Shown: one piece after another, positions 8,118-14,832 of the stretch
Numbering within the stretch: position 1 is the first letter of the stretch
Layout of the letters: each line of letters opens with the position of its first letter
Origin: CAJQQY01 sp964352225
GTDB taxonomy: Bacteria > Bacteroidota > Bacteroidia > Chitinophagales > Saprospiraceae
Assembly (NCBI GenBank): GCA_964352225.1
Contig: CAYGRM010000108.1
Coordinates: 1 to 17,822 of the forward strand
Direction: 5' to 3'
Length of the DNA stretch: 17,822 bases
Notes under the pieces: generated by a model
What the model saw: the letters and a program-made list of their open reading frames with translations, nothing else
What the model was told of the DNA's origin: nothing
The model's database searches: none
Position numbers and translations under genes: made by a program

Positions 8118-8735
8118 CTATTCCATCAATTTATCTTTCCATTTCAACAATCCATTATAACATTTTCGCCGCATACTTTTTATGGTATCGTATGAGCTAT
8201 AATTGAATCGCTCTTGCAAATCTTTTAATTTTATTTTTTCGATATAAAATGCTTGCAGCAGCTGTCGACATTTTTCTCCTAATTTTTCCCACGCAGCTTG
8301 AAAAGTATCTGCCTGCATTTTTTGAGTTTCGGTCAAATCATCAGCCAATTCTTTTTTCAAAAGTGGATTGAAATCTTCATTGTATAAATCTTCTTTTTGA
8401 CCTAAATAATATTCTACTTTTTCGATATCGAGTGAAAGTTTAGAACGTTCTTTTTGTACTTTCTTAAGCCACATATTTCTACAAATGATCAACAAGTATC
8501 CTCGTAAATTTTTATTTTCAACTTTTCCCTTGAGCAGTTCTGTGCGCAATTTTAAAAATCCATCCATCACAGTATCACGAGCATCATCAGTAGAGCAATA
8601 GTGATTACCGCTATGAAATTCTTTACTGAGGTGATTGACACAATACTCATAGTGTTCGATAAATAGCTGATCGAGTACCTTTTCGTTGCCTGCCTGTAAT
8701 TCTTTAACTAATTGGTGAAATGCTTCGTCTGTCAT
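8118..8735 (-). CDS. ECF-like RNA polymerase sigma factor (sigma-70 family)
   Basis: The 205-residue protein has the two-domain layout of an extracytoplasmic-function sigma factor. Region 2 lies at about residues 20-98, including VMDGFLKLRTELLKG and NLRGYLLIICRNMWLKKVQKE, which would bind the core enzyme and the -10 element. Region 4 lies at about residues 150-203, with LGEKCRQLLQAFYIEKIKLKDLQERF and a helix-turn-helix ending in KSMRRKCYNGLLKW for -35 contact. An acidic linker of about 40 residues separates them. No anti-sigma gene is adjacent: the left neighbour is a decayed region and the right side is an 894-bp gap, so its control is not evident. The final codons lie next to a strong terminator. 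Regulon unknown. Confidence 0.88.
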   Translation of the reverse strand: MTDEAFHQLVKELQAGNEKVLDQLFIEHYEYCVNHLSKEFHSGNHYCSTDDARDTVMDGFLKLRTELLKGKVENKNLRGYLLIICRNMWLKKVQKERSKLSLDIEKVEYYLGQKEDLYNEDFNPLLKKELADDLTETQKMQADTFQAAWEKLGEKCRQLLQAFYIEKIKLKDLQERFNYSSYDTIKSMRRKCYNGLLKWKDKLME

Positions 8736-9331
8736 TTTTTACCCTACAATTATTTTGATTCTCTGACTTTTTCTTTTTTCTAAACTTAATTAATAGTCTT
8801 TGCTTTGATTCTTCGTCGAAGATAAGAAATTGGGTTAAAAGGTGAAAGAAAGCTAACTAATTGATCGAAAGAATTGTTATTTAAAACTTACACTTTTTAT
8901 TTTTTTGAAAAAAATAAAAAAAAACACACCTATTAAAGTCTTGATTATCAATTAATTACAACTTGACTAGATTTTTTATTTAATTTTTTTTAAAAAAAGT
9001 TCACTTAAGAGTTCACCTTTTTTATTTCTCAGATTAATAAGACATACTAAATGAGTAAAAAGATACTCATAGCAAATTCCAAAAACGTTTTGACAAAGCA
9101 TAGGTTCTTTTTTGAGAAATTTTATTCACAGCATTTTCTAAAGGTAACTAACACGCACAGTTTTTTGTATACAAGTTTGCAACCCAAAAACAAGATACAA
9201 AGCTACCTAAAGAAATATACTATGATTAATTCAAATCTCAGAATCCGAAACACTAACCTATTATAATACTCAAGAATGAATCCTATGCTTAAGTCAAAAT
9301 CCCAAATACCGTTTTTTTAAGCATTAACACT

Positions 9332-9403
9332 ATGAAACCTTTTTTTGAAAAAATTACTTGGTTAATAAAGAAATTAAAAAGCGAAAGCTTTTTTAAAACG
9401 TAG
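9332..9403 (+). CDS. Possible 23-residue basic amphipathic peptide
   Basis: An ATG at 9332 opens a 23-codon frame rich in Lys and aromatic residues (MKPFFEKITWLIKKLK and a short tail) that could form an amphipathic helix. It lies within the hairpin-bearing stretch and its 3' part forms the GAAA-loop hairpin. There is no strong ribosome-binding site upstream. Chance is a real possibility in AT-rich DNA at this length. It is recorded because an intrinsic terminator follows and no other gene explains that terminator. Confidence 0.2.
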   Translation: MKPFFEKITWLIKKLKSESFFKT

Positions 9404-9469
9404 ATTAAGGGGAGGTAAGCTTTTTGTAAGTCCAAAGAAATTTGGCCAAGTTAAGAGTTTACCCTTTTC

Positions 9470-9504
9470 GCCTGATAGCATTAAATTGTTGTCAGGCTTT
9501 TTTT
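9470..9504 (+). terminator. Intrinsic terminator, rightward
   Basis: GCCTGATAGCA (9470-9480) pairs with TGTTGTCAGGC (9487-9497) over 11 bp including two G-T pairs, with a 6-nt loop. Seven T residues follow. The orientation is + only. The transcript it ends must start in the 8736-9470 gap, where no clear gene exists. Confidence 0.75.
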
Positions 9505-9583
9505 GTAGGTAGACTTTCCACGTTGATTTTATCGTTTGGGGAAGCTTTAAAAATGAGGTGAGTGGTAAAATATCTGATCAAGC

Positions 9584-9616
9584 ATCGGATACCTAGAAGA
9601 GGTATCCGATACTTTT
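9584..9616. terminator. Hairpin terminator downstream of lpdA
   Basis: A perfect 11-bp stem, ATCGGATACCT at 9584-9594 with its complement at 9600-9610, has a 5-nt loop. It lies 20 nt beyond the lpdA stop on the minus strand. The T-tract is better on the + strand (CTTTTATT), so it may work in both directions or mainly shield lpdA from rightward transcripts. Confidence 0.7.
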
Positions 9617-9629
9617 ATTCATTTGTATT

Positions 9630-11033
9630 TTAAGAATGTAATGGACGGTTATCTGTAGCAGCTAATGCTGCTTCTTTTACTGCCTCAGTATAAGTTGGAT
9701 GAGCGTGACTCATTCTGGATATATCTTCTGCTGATGCTCTGAACTCCATAGCTACTACTGCCTCAGCAATCATATCAGCAGCTCTTGCTCCTACGATATG
9801 TACGCCCAAAACTTCATCAGTATCTTGGTGTGCAATTATTTTAGCCATTCCATCTGTATCCATACTTGCTCTTGCTCGACCCAATGCTTTGAAAGGGAAT
9901 TTACCAATTTTAATGGGCACTCCTGCTTCTTTCAATTCATCTTCAGTTTTTCCAACTGAGGCAACTTCTGGCCAAGTGTATACTACTCCTGGAATTAAAT
10001 TATAATTGATATGAGGTTTTTGCCCTGCCATGATTTCTGCTACGAATACTCCTTCTTCTTCAGCTTTGTGTGCCAACATTGCCCCTTTGATCACATCTCC
10101 AATTGCATAAATTCCAGGAACTTTTGTTTCCAAGTGCTCATTCACTTCAATTCGTCCTCGATCATCTTTTTCGATACCTACATTTTCTAAACCTAAATTA
10201 TCGGTGTATGCTCTTCGACCAATTGCAATTAAGCAATAATCAGCTTTTAATTCAAATGTATCCTCAGTATCTCGTTTTTGTACTTCAACTGTTACACCTC
10301 GACTCGTTGCTTTAACATTGGTCACCATATGCTTAAGGTGAAATTTCATTCCCAATTTTTTAAGCGAACGAGTTAGTTGTTTGCTGCAATCTATATCCAT
10401 CGTTGCAATTGCTTTATCAGCAAATTCGACGACTTCAACTTCTGTTCCCAATCGAGCGTAAACAGACCCTAATTCTAAGCCAATGACACCTGCGCCAACG
10501 ATAATCATTCTCTTAGGTACTTTATCGATGTTCAAGGCTTCGGTAGAAGTGATCACTCTTTTTTTATCATAATTAAATGAAGCTGGAGTGATTGGTTTTG
10601 AACCTGTTGCGATAATTGTTTTAGCAGTTTCGATTTCTTCTTTCGTTCCATCATCTTTTGCAATGCTAATTTTATTGGCGTTGACAAAAGAACCATGTCC
10701 ATGAAAAACATCGATTTTATTTTTTTTCATCAAAAACTCAATACCTTTTGTATTCTCGTCAACCACTTGATTTTTTCTAGTAATCATTTGTGGCATATTC
10801 ACTTTTACCCCTGTGATGTCGATACCATGTGTTTTGAATTTCTCATGTGCATCATGATAATGCTCTGAAGAGTCCAATAATGCTTTGGATGGAATACAAC
10901 CTACATTAAGGCAAGTTCCACCAAGTGTATTATATCGTTCGATGATTGCTGTTTTCATTCCAAGTTGAGCAGCCCTGATTGCTGCAACATAACCTCCGGG
11001 GCCTGAACCGATTACGGTAACATCGTATTTCAT
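9630..11033 (-). CDS. lpdA: Dihydrolipoyl dehydrogenase (E3)
   Basis: The 467-residue flavoprotein reoxidises dihydrolipoamide with NAD+ as the E3 subunit of pyruvate and 2-oxo-acid dehydrogenase complexes and the glycine cleavage system, in the cytoplasm. The FAD-binding fold opens with VIGSGPGGYVAA (G9, G11, G14). The redox disulfide is C41/C46 in GGTCLNVGCIPSK. The NAD-binding fold starts at about residue 177 (IIVGAGVIGLELG). The second FAD motif is YAIGDV (about 309-314), and the catalytic H445-E450 dyad lies in HAHPTYTE near the end. Length is normal and all key residues are present. It is alone between two terminators, not in a cluster with E1 or E2 genes. Identification is very secure. 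Confidence 0.97.
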   Translation of the reverse strand: MKYDVTVIGSGPGGYVAAIRAAQLGMKTAIIERYNTLGGTCLNVGCIPSKALLDSSEHYHDAHEKFKTHGIDITGVKVNMPQMITRKNQVVDENTKGIEFLMKKNKIDVFHGHGSFVNANKISIAKDDGTKEEIETAKTIIATGSKPITPASFNYDKKRVITSTEALNIDKVPKRMIIVGAGVIGLELGSVYARLGTEVEVVEFADKAIATMDIDCSKQLTRSLKKLGMKFHLKHMVTNVKATSRGVTVEVQKRDTEDTFELKADYCLIAIGRRAYTDNLGLENVGIEKDDRGRIEVNEHLETKVPGIYAIGDVIKGAMLAHKAEEEGVFVAEIMAGQKPHINYNLIPGVVYTWPEVASVGKTEDELKEAGVPIKIGKFPFKALGRARASMDTDGMAKIIAHQDTDEVLGVHIVGARAADMIAEAVVAMEFRASAEDISRMSHAHPTYTEAVKEAALAATDNRPLHS

Positions 11034-11066
11034 TTTCGATTTAGATTTTTAAAATAAAAAAATAAG

Positions 11067-11115
11067 TAAGGGAGAAATGATTGTCCATCTTTTGGGCATA
11101 TACATTTCTCCCTTA
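11067..11115. terminator. Intrinsic terminator between ricT and lpdA
   Basis: TAAGGGAGAAATG at 11067-11079 pairs perfectly with 11103-11115. The loop contains a second small helix (TGTCC with GGGCA). On the minus strand it lies about 20 nt after the ricT stop and is followed by a T-rich run, so it should end ricT transcription before lpdA. Confidence 0.85.
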
Positions 11116-11135
11116 TTTTATATTGTAAAAGTTAA

Positions 11136-12611
11136 TTACTGTTTATTATCGCTATTACCTTTATTATCGTTACTCCCCTTATTATCATTATTCCTGCTAG
11201 GATTTGGATTAGGGTTTTTATTAGGATTCGGTTTATTACGATTATTATTTCTTCGATTTTTATTACGATTCTTGTTTGGATTCGGTTTATTTTTACCCGC
11301 ATCACTTCCATCACTTGGTTTGCCTTTCGGCTGTCCCGATTTAGGTTTGTTTTGATTTGGGTTTGGTTTCGGTCTATTTGTTTTTGCAGCTGGCTTAGCA
11401 TTACCTTGCTGATTATCATTATTATTTCCTCGGGTTGATCTATTTTGAGGTTTCCGACTTTTATTTCGGCTTTTATTTTTTCTTTTTCTTTGCTCAGGAG
11501 GTAACTCGATTACCCCAGTCAGTCCCTCGTCATCTCCAAATTCGGTTGAAACAGCAAGAGCACTTTCCATAGCACTAAATCTTGCTTCATCACTTAAGAG
11601 CTCAGCTGGCTTCTGCCCATTCTTATTCATCTCGATAATAACTTTCACACGCTCAATTGGTAATCCATAAAATTTTCCACGACTGCCACCTTCGCTTAGG
11701 TAGGCAAAATACATCGTTCGCTTAAAAATATCTGTTTTAACCAATATAGCTTTCCCTGCTTCTGTAAAAACAGCATCAACCTTTTTTGGAAATTCCTCTA
11801 AGGCATCCATATAAGTATCCAACTCATAATTCAAGCAACATTTTAAACGCCCACATTGCCCTGAAAGTTTAGTTTGGTTGATTGCTAAGTTTTGGTATCG
11901 TGCTGCGGCAGTTGAAACTGATCTAAAATCAGTTAACCAAGTGGAACAACACAATTCTCGACCACATGATCCAATTCCTCCAATTCGAGCTGACTCCTGA
12001 CGAGCACCAATTTGGCGCATTTCAATTTTCACTTTAAACTCTTTCGCAAATTGTCGAATTAATTCTCTAAAATCAATTCTCCCATCTGCTGTATAAAAAA
12101 TGGTAACTTTTCTTTTATCACCTTGAAATTCTACATCTCCAATCTTCATATCTAAATCCAAACTTCGAGCAATTACCCTTGCTTTAACCATTAATTGAGG
12201 TTCCTTTGCCCGAGCTTCATACAATCTTTCAAGATCTCGATCATTTGCAATTCTGACTATTTTAAGCGTAACTGCATCTTCATTCACTCTTTTCTTTTTC
12301 ATTTGCAAGCGAACCAAATCACCCGACAAGGAAATTTTTCCTATGTCTAAACCTGCCCCTGATTCGACCACTACCATGTCTCCAGTAATTGCATGCGTAT
12401 AAGGTGTATTTTGAAAAAATGCTTTTCGTGCACCATTCTTAAAGCTGACCTCTACGAATCCAAAATCATTAGTATCAGGTAAGTCTAATTTCGTCAACCA
12501 ATCATATGTATTCAATTTGTTACAGCCTCCTGTGCCACAACCACCATTGCTATTACATCCTTTTGGAGTACCGTCTGAGTTTGTTCCTACAGAACAACCA
12601 ATACAACCCAT
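11136..12611 (-). CDS. ricT: RicT-like PSP1-domain protein with Cys-rich N-terminus and long disordered basic tail
   Basis: The 491-residue protein has three parts. Residues 1-31 are Cys- and Gly-rich with cysteines 3, 6, 19, 25 and 30. Residues about 45-330 are the conserved PSP1/RicT part, including GSCGRELCC (C216, C221, C222) and SGQCGRLKCC (C253, C258, C259), the cysteines expected to hold Fe-S clusters. Residues about 374-491 form an Arg/Lys/Asn/Pro-rich, low-complexity tail. In Bacillus subtilis RicT (YaaT) acts with YlbF and YmcA to guide RNase Y; whether that role holds here is unknown. It lies 87 nt after holB on the same strand and is followed by a terminator. The tail makes it much longer than Bacillus YaaT (about 275 residues). 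Confidence 0.9.
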   Translation of the reverse strand: MGCIGCSVGTNSDGTPKGCNSNGGCGTGGCNKLNTYDWLTKLDLPDTNDFGFVEVSFKNGARKAFFQNTPYTHAITGDMVVVESGAGLDIGKISLSGDLVRLQMKKKRVNEDAVTLKIVRIANDRDLERLYEARAKEPQLMVKARVIARSLDLDMKIGDVEFQGDKRKVTIFYTADGRIDFRELIRQFAKEFKVKIEMRQIGARQESARIGGIGSCGRELCCSTWLTDFRSVSTAAARYQNLAINQTKLSGQCGRLKCCLNYELDTYMDALEEFPKKVDAVFTEAGKAILVKTDIFKRTMYFAYLSEGGSRGKFYGLPIERVKVIIEMNKNGQKPAELLSDEARFSAMESALAVSTEFGDDEGLTGVIELPPEQRKRKNKSRNKSRKPQNRSTRGNNNDNQQGNAKPAAKTNRPKPNPNQNKPKSGQPKGKPSDGSDAGKNKPNPNKNRNKNRRNNNRNKPNPNKNPNPNPSRNNDNKGSNDNKGNSDNKQ

Positions 12612-12631
12612 GTCTTTTTATTTATTTAAAA

Positions 12632-12698
12632 GATTATTGAGTGGTGAACTATGATGATGAGCTTCGATCGTCAGAAACTCCTCACTTATCGCTTATCA
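12632..12698. repeat. Degenerate GTGATAA-type tandem repeat with opposing copies
   Basis: Between holB and ricT, read on the minus strand, three related 7-mers stand in a row directly after the holB stop: GTGATAA, GCGATAA, GTGAGGA. About 20 nt later an opposing stretch (CTCATCATCATAGTTCACCACTC on the minus strand, about 12635-12661) can pair with them imperfectly. The layout recalls the GTTATT element at 7921-8047. No T-tract is present, so it is not a terminator. Confidence 0.4.
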
Positions 12699-13814
12699 CT
12701 AAACAACCTCTTTCGTTTTTAAAATTTGATTCAATTGGAGAGAGGCATCTAGAAATAAAATTCTAGGATTTGCATTCCTCTCCACATAGTAAGCACATTC
12801 ATTAAATAATTCTGAAATGGCTTCTACTTGATTCCATTCTATTATTTTCGTTAAGTTTTGTGCTGTCTTTAACTCGTTGGGCAATAACCTAACGTTATCA
12901 CCACCAGTTAATTTTAGCAACATATATTCACGCATAAAATGCAGTCCATATTTCAAAAAGTGTTTTTGGTTTTCTCTACCAATTTTGGAAAATCGATCCA
13001 CCCAATTCATCAAACTCACCCCATTTCCAACATAACATAATCGCATCCATTCCAAAAACAAAATAGCATTATCATTCTCTGTATTTTCTAATATGTTCAA
13101 CGCCTCGTTAAAGTTCCCTTCTGCTAAATGTGCAGCTGCTGCTGCTTTTTCTTGGGGAATATTTTTACGCTGAACTAAAGTCTCGATGATATCTTCATCA
13201 GGCAATTGATTGATTTTTACTAATTGACATCTACTCAAAATAGTGTTCAAAATCATTTCTTGATTTTCTGCAACTAAGATGAATAAGGTTTTAGGCGGTG
13301 GCTCCTCGATCATCTTCAATAATCGGTTCCCTTCTTTTCCCAAATATTCAGGTAACCACATGATCAAAATTTTATGGCTTCCCTCAAATATTTTAAGGCT
13401 TAGTTTTTTAATAATTTCAACGCACTCGTCTTTAGTAATGTTTCCTTGCTTATTTTCTGCTCCAATAGCTTGCAGCCATTGATTCGCATTTAAGTATGGA
13501 TTTTCAATTATGGCTTTTCGCCACTCAGGGAGCAAATTGGTACTCACTACTTTTGTTCCAACCGTTGGATATGAGTAGTGAATATCCGGATGCACTAACT
13601 TGGCAGACTTGATGCAATTACTACATTTCCCACAAGAGTCATTTTCTTGTTTATCCGTACAAAGAACATATTGTGCAAATGCCAAAGCCAAGGCTAATTT
13701 TCCGCAACCTTCGGCTCCTAAAAAAATTAGTGCATGCGACATTCGATCTGAGGAGATCATGCTATGCAAAACCTCTTTTGTTTTTCCCTGACCGATGACT
13801 TGTTGGAATTGCAT
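12699..13814 (-). CDS. holB: DNA polymerase III subunit delta-prime (clamp loader)
   Basis: The 371-residue AAA+ protein belongs to the clamp loader that places the beta sliding clamp on primed DNA. The opening FQQVIGQGKTKEVLHSMI and SHALIFLGAEGCGK (about 27-39) are typical. The P-loop reads GAEGCGKL, with Leu where an ATP-hydrolysing member has Ser or Thr. Four cysteines at 52, 61, 64 and 67 form the zinc module. RLLKMIEEPPPKTLFILVA and the SRC motif (LNTILSRCQ) follow, as in DnaX and delta-prime. The weak P-loop argues for delta-prime rather than DnaX (gamma/tau). Length is usual for Bacteroidota. ricT follows 87 nt downstream on the same strand, so the two are probably co-transcribed. Confidence 0.92.
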   Translation of the reverse strand: MQFQQVIGQGKTKEVLHSMISSDRMSHALIFLGAEGCGKLALALAFAQYVLCTDKQENDSCGKCSNCIKSAKLVHPDIHYSYPTVGTKVVSTNLLPEWRKAIIENPYLNANQWLQAIGAENKQGNITKDECVEIIKKLSLKIFEGSHKILIMWLPEYLGKEGNRLLKMIEEPPPKTLFILVAENQEMILNTILSRCQLVKINQLPDEDIIETLVQRKNIPQEKAAAAAHLAEGNFNEALNILENTENDNAILFLEWMRLCYVGNGVSLMNWVDRFSKIGRENQKHFLKYGLHFMREYMLLKLTGGDNVRLLPNELKTAQNLTKIIEWNQVEAISELFNECAYYVERNANPRILFLDASLQLNQILKTKEVV

Positions 13815-13842
13815 TTAATAACTTTAAATTCCTAAATGAATC

Positions 13843-13850
13843 AAAATTAA
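13843..13850 (-). promoter_or_regulatory. Candidate -7 promoter box for holB
   Basis: On the minus strand the sequence reads TAATTTTG, matching the Bacteroidota -7 consensus TAnnTTTG, 28 nt before the holB start codon. I see no convincing -33 TTTG upstream, so confidence is low. Confidence 0.3.
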
Positions 13851-13922
13851 AAAATAGAAGAAAGGTTAAGGTGACTGGATTTTTACAGAGGACAAGTATG
13901 TTGAAGATATTTTCCTTAAATA

Positions 13923-13942
13923 ATCTCACAATCGTGTGAGAT
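13923..13942. promoter_or_regulatory. Perfect palindrome, candidate operator
   Basis: ATCTCACA and TGTGAGAT face each other around ATCG, giving a 20-bp site with two perfect 8-bp arms. It lies 108 bp upstream of holB and about 400 bp upstream of the pterin synthase. With no T-tract on either side it looks like a binding site for a dimeric regulator, not a terminator. The half-sites are TGTGA/TCACA in the opposite order to a Crp site. Confidence 0.45.
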
Positions 13943-14345
13943 ATGGAAATTCCATTAGTATCATTATCTAATTTACTATTGATTTTATTGGATGTAACCA
14001 ATCAGTAAATGGGATGTATGTTTTTACCTAAAATCGAAATTTTAGTGATTAATGGAAGTTTTACCCCATATTTGAATATACAAAATATCAATTTGTACTT
14101 TTCTTAATTCCTTTGCACCAATTCATTTAATAGACTTACTCTCTAAACCTCTACCTTTCATTACTTGCCTATTTTCTTCTACTTTCAAAAATATAGCTAA
14201 AGCCTTGATTTGACTTTAATGCGAAATTACATCAATTTATTGAGAAAATAGGTATGGAATATTGGGATTTTAAAAGTAGTCTAAAAACCTATTTTGAGTG
14301 AAATAATTATAACCATTTCGATTTTATTTTGTTATTATCATTATT

Positions 14346-14756
14346 ATGAAAATATCAGTTTATAGAAAAGCGCATTTTAATGCTGCACATAGATTATTTG
14401 TCCCAGATTGGTCAGACGAAAAGAATTCAGAGGTGTTCGGGCTTTGCTCTAACCCACATTATCATGGTCATAATTATGAGATGGAAGTCAAAGTTACAGG
14501 TGAAGTTGATCCGATTACTGGATATTTGATCGACCTGAAAATTTTAAAAGATATTATTAAATATCAAATTGAGGATCGTTTTGATCATAAAAATCTCAAC
14601 CTAGAAACAGAAGAATTTAAAACTTTAAATCCTACTGCTGAAAATATCTGTTATGTGATTTGGACAATTCTGCGGCAGCATTTGGATAAAAAATATGAGA
14701 TAGGAGTAAGATTATTTGAGACACCTCGAAATTTTGTAGAATATCCCGCAAGTTAA
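14346..14756 (+). CDS. 6-pyruvoyl-tetrahydropterin synthase family protein, PTPS-type active site
   Basis: The 136-residue enzyme belongs to the PTPS/QueD fold, which acts on dihydroneopterin triphosphate. Zinc ligands are H15 (FNAAHRL), H40 and H42 (HGHNYEMEV). The catalytic Cys is C34. D80-H81 (FDHKNLN) and E125 (LFETPRN) are the catalytic partners and the pterin anchor, with PTAENI between them. The spacing is C-x5-HGH (CSNPHYHGH), as in animal PTPS (CNNPxGHGH). QueD enzymes of queuosine synthesis have C-x3-HGH. This favours 6-pyruvoyl-tetrahydropterin formation for a tetrahydrobiopterin-like cofactor. Automatic annotation may still say QueD or 6-carboxytetrahydropterin synthase. It is a single gene, with no queC, queE or sepiapterin reductase in view. 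Confidence 0.9.
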   Translation: MKISVYRKAHFNAAHRLFVPDWSDEKNSEVFGLCSNPHYHGHNYEMEVKVTGEVDPITGYLIDLKILKDIIKYQIEDRFDHKNLNLETEEFKTLNPTAENICYVIWTILRQHLDKKYEIGVRLFETPRNFVEYPAS

Positions 14757-14771
14757 GCTTGAAGGGGACAA

Positions 14772-14812
14772 AAAAAAAATCCATTCTGAATATTCCAGAA
14801 TGGATTTTTTTT
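14772..14812. terminator. Bidirectional intrinsic terminator
   Basis: CCATTCTG (14781-14788) pairs with CAGAATGG (14796-14803), extended by an A-run against a T-run (14772-14780 with 14804-14812). It lies between two convergent genes, the pterin synthase and the secreted protein ending at 14833, and has T-tracts on both strands. Confidence 0.9.
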
Positions 14813-14832
14813 AGACAAAACTTGAATAAATT

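Larger units (their letters stand above)
9285..9504 (+). ncRNA. Candidate structured small RNA or leader ending in an intrinsic terminator
   Basis: Several helices line up on the + strand. ATGCTTAA at 9285-9292 pairs with 9317-9324. TTAAAAAGC at 9374-9382 pairs with 9387-9396 around a GAAA tetraloop. CCAAA at 9432-9436 pairs with TTTGG at 9441-9445 around a second GAAA loop and may sit inside a GGTAA/TTACC helix (9416-9420 with 9460-9464). A terminator follows at 9470-9504. A rightward terminator with no convincing gene before it implies a short transcript. I cannot match it to a named RNA family, and the 5' end is not defined. It could also be the mRNA of the tiny reading frame at 9332. Confidence 0.35.
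8736..9629. other. Long AT-rich intergenic region upstream of the sigma factor and downstream of lpdA
   Basis: I find no confident protein gene in these 894 bp. The part nearest the sigma gene is very AT-rich with A and T runs, and probably holds its promoter. AGTTCAC occurs twice 12 nt apart (8998-9004, 9010-9016). The segment TTAAGAGTTCACCTTTTT at 9005 recurs with two changes at 9451. From about 9285 to 9504 there is a series of hairpins ending in an intrinsic terminator on the + strand, listed separately as a candidate RNA. The last 50 bp hold the hairpin downstream of lpdA. Confidence 0.6.
13815..14345. other. Intergenic region between divergent holB and the pterin synthase
   Basis: These 531 bp hold no convincing gene. 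They contain a TAnnTTTG box for holB (13843-13850), a perfect 8-bp dyad at 13923-13942, and an inverted pair CCTATTTTCT (14168-14177) and AGAAAATAGG (14243-14252), with CCTATTTT again at 14288-14295. The rest is AT-rich leader. Confidence 0.6.

Noticed and set aside
9091..9125. TTGACA at about 9091 as a classical sigma-70 -35 box for the candidate RNA
   Set aside because: No TATAAT-like or TAnnTTTG box at the right distance, and Bacteroidota promoters do not use the classical -35 element.
9051..9266. A 71-codon + strand frame (MSKKILIANSKN...) in the long intergenic gap
   Set aside because: No recognisable family, no ribosome-binding site, composition follows the AT-rich background and it ends without a nearby terminator. 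It may be chance, so it is not listed as a gene.
9374..9396. AAAAAGC-GAAA-GCTTTTTT as a separate intrinsic terminator
   Set aside because: The stem is nearly all A-T with only two G-C pairs and the T-run is part of the stem; the much better terminator lies at 9470-9504.
11077..11355. A Leu/Gly/Phe-rich + strand frame resembling a membrane protein
   Set aside because: It is antisense to the low-complexity Asn/Lys/Pro tail of ricT; the repetitive look is a reflection of that tail.
11200..11460. Repetitive ATTATT/GGATTCGG-like sequence suggesting a tandem repeat array or CRISPR
   Set aside because: It is coding sequence for the Asn/Lys/Pro-rich ricT tail; units are irregular and there are no spacers.
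12699..13814. Assigning the clamp-loader gene as dnaX (gamma/tau)
   Set aside because: The P-loop lacks the Ser/Thr after Lys and the length is that of delta-prime, without the C-terminal tau domains.
13762..14001. A 79-codon minus-strand frame overlapping the holB start
   Set aside because: It overlaps the well-supported holB N-terminus in another frame and has no protein-like features.
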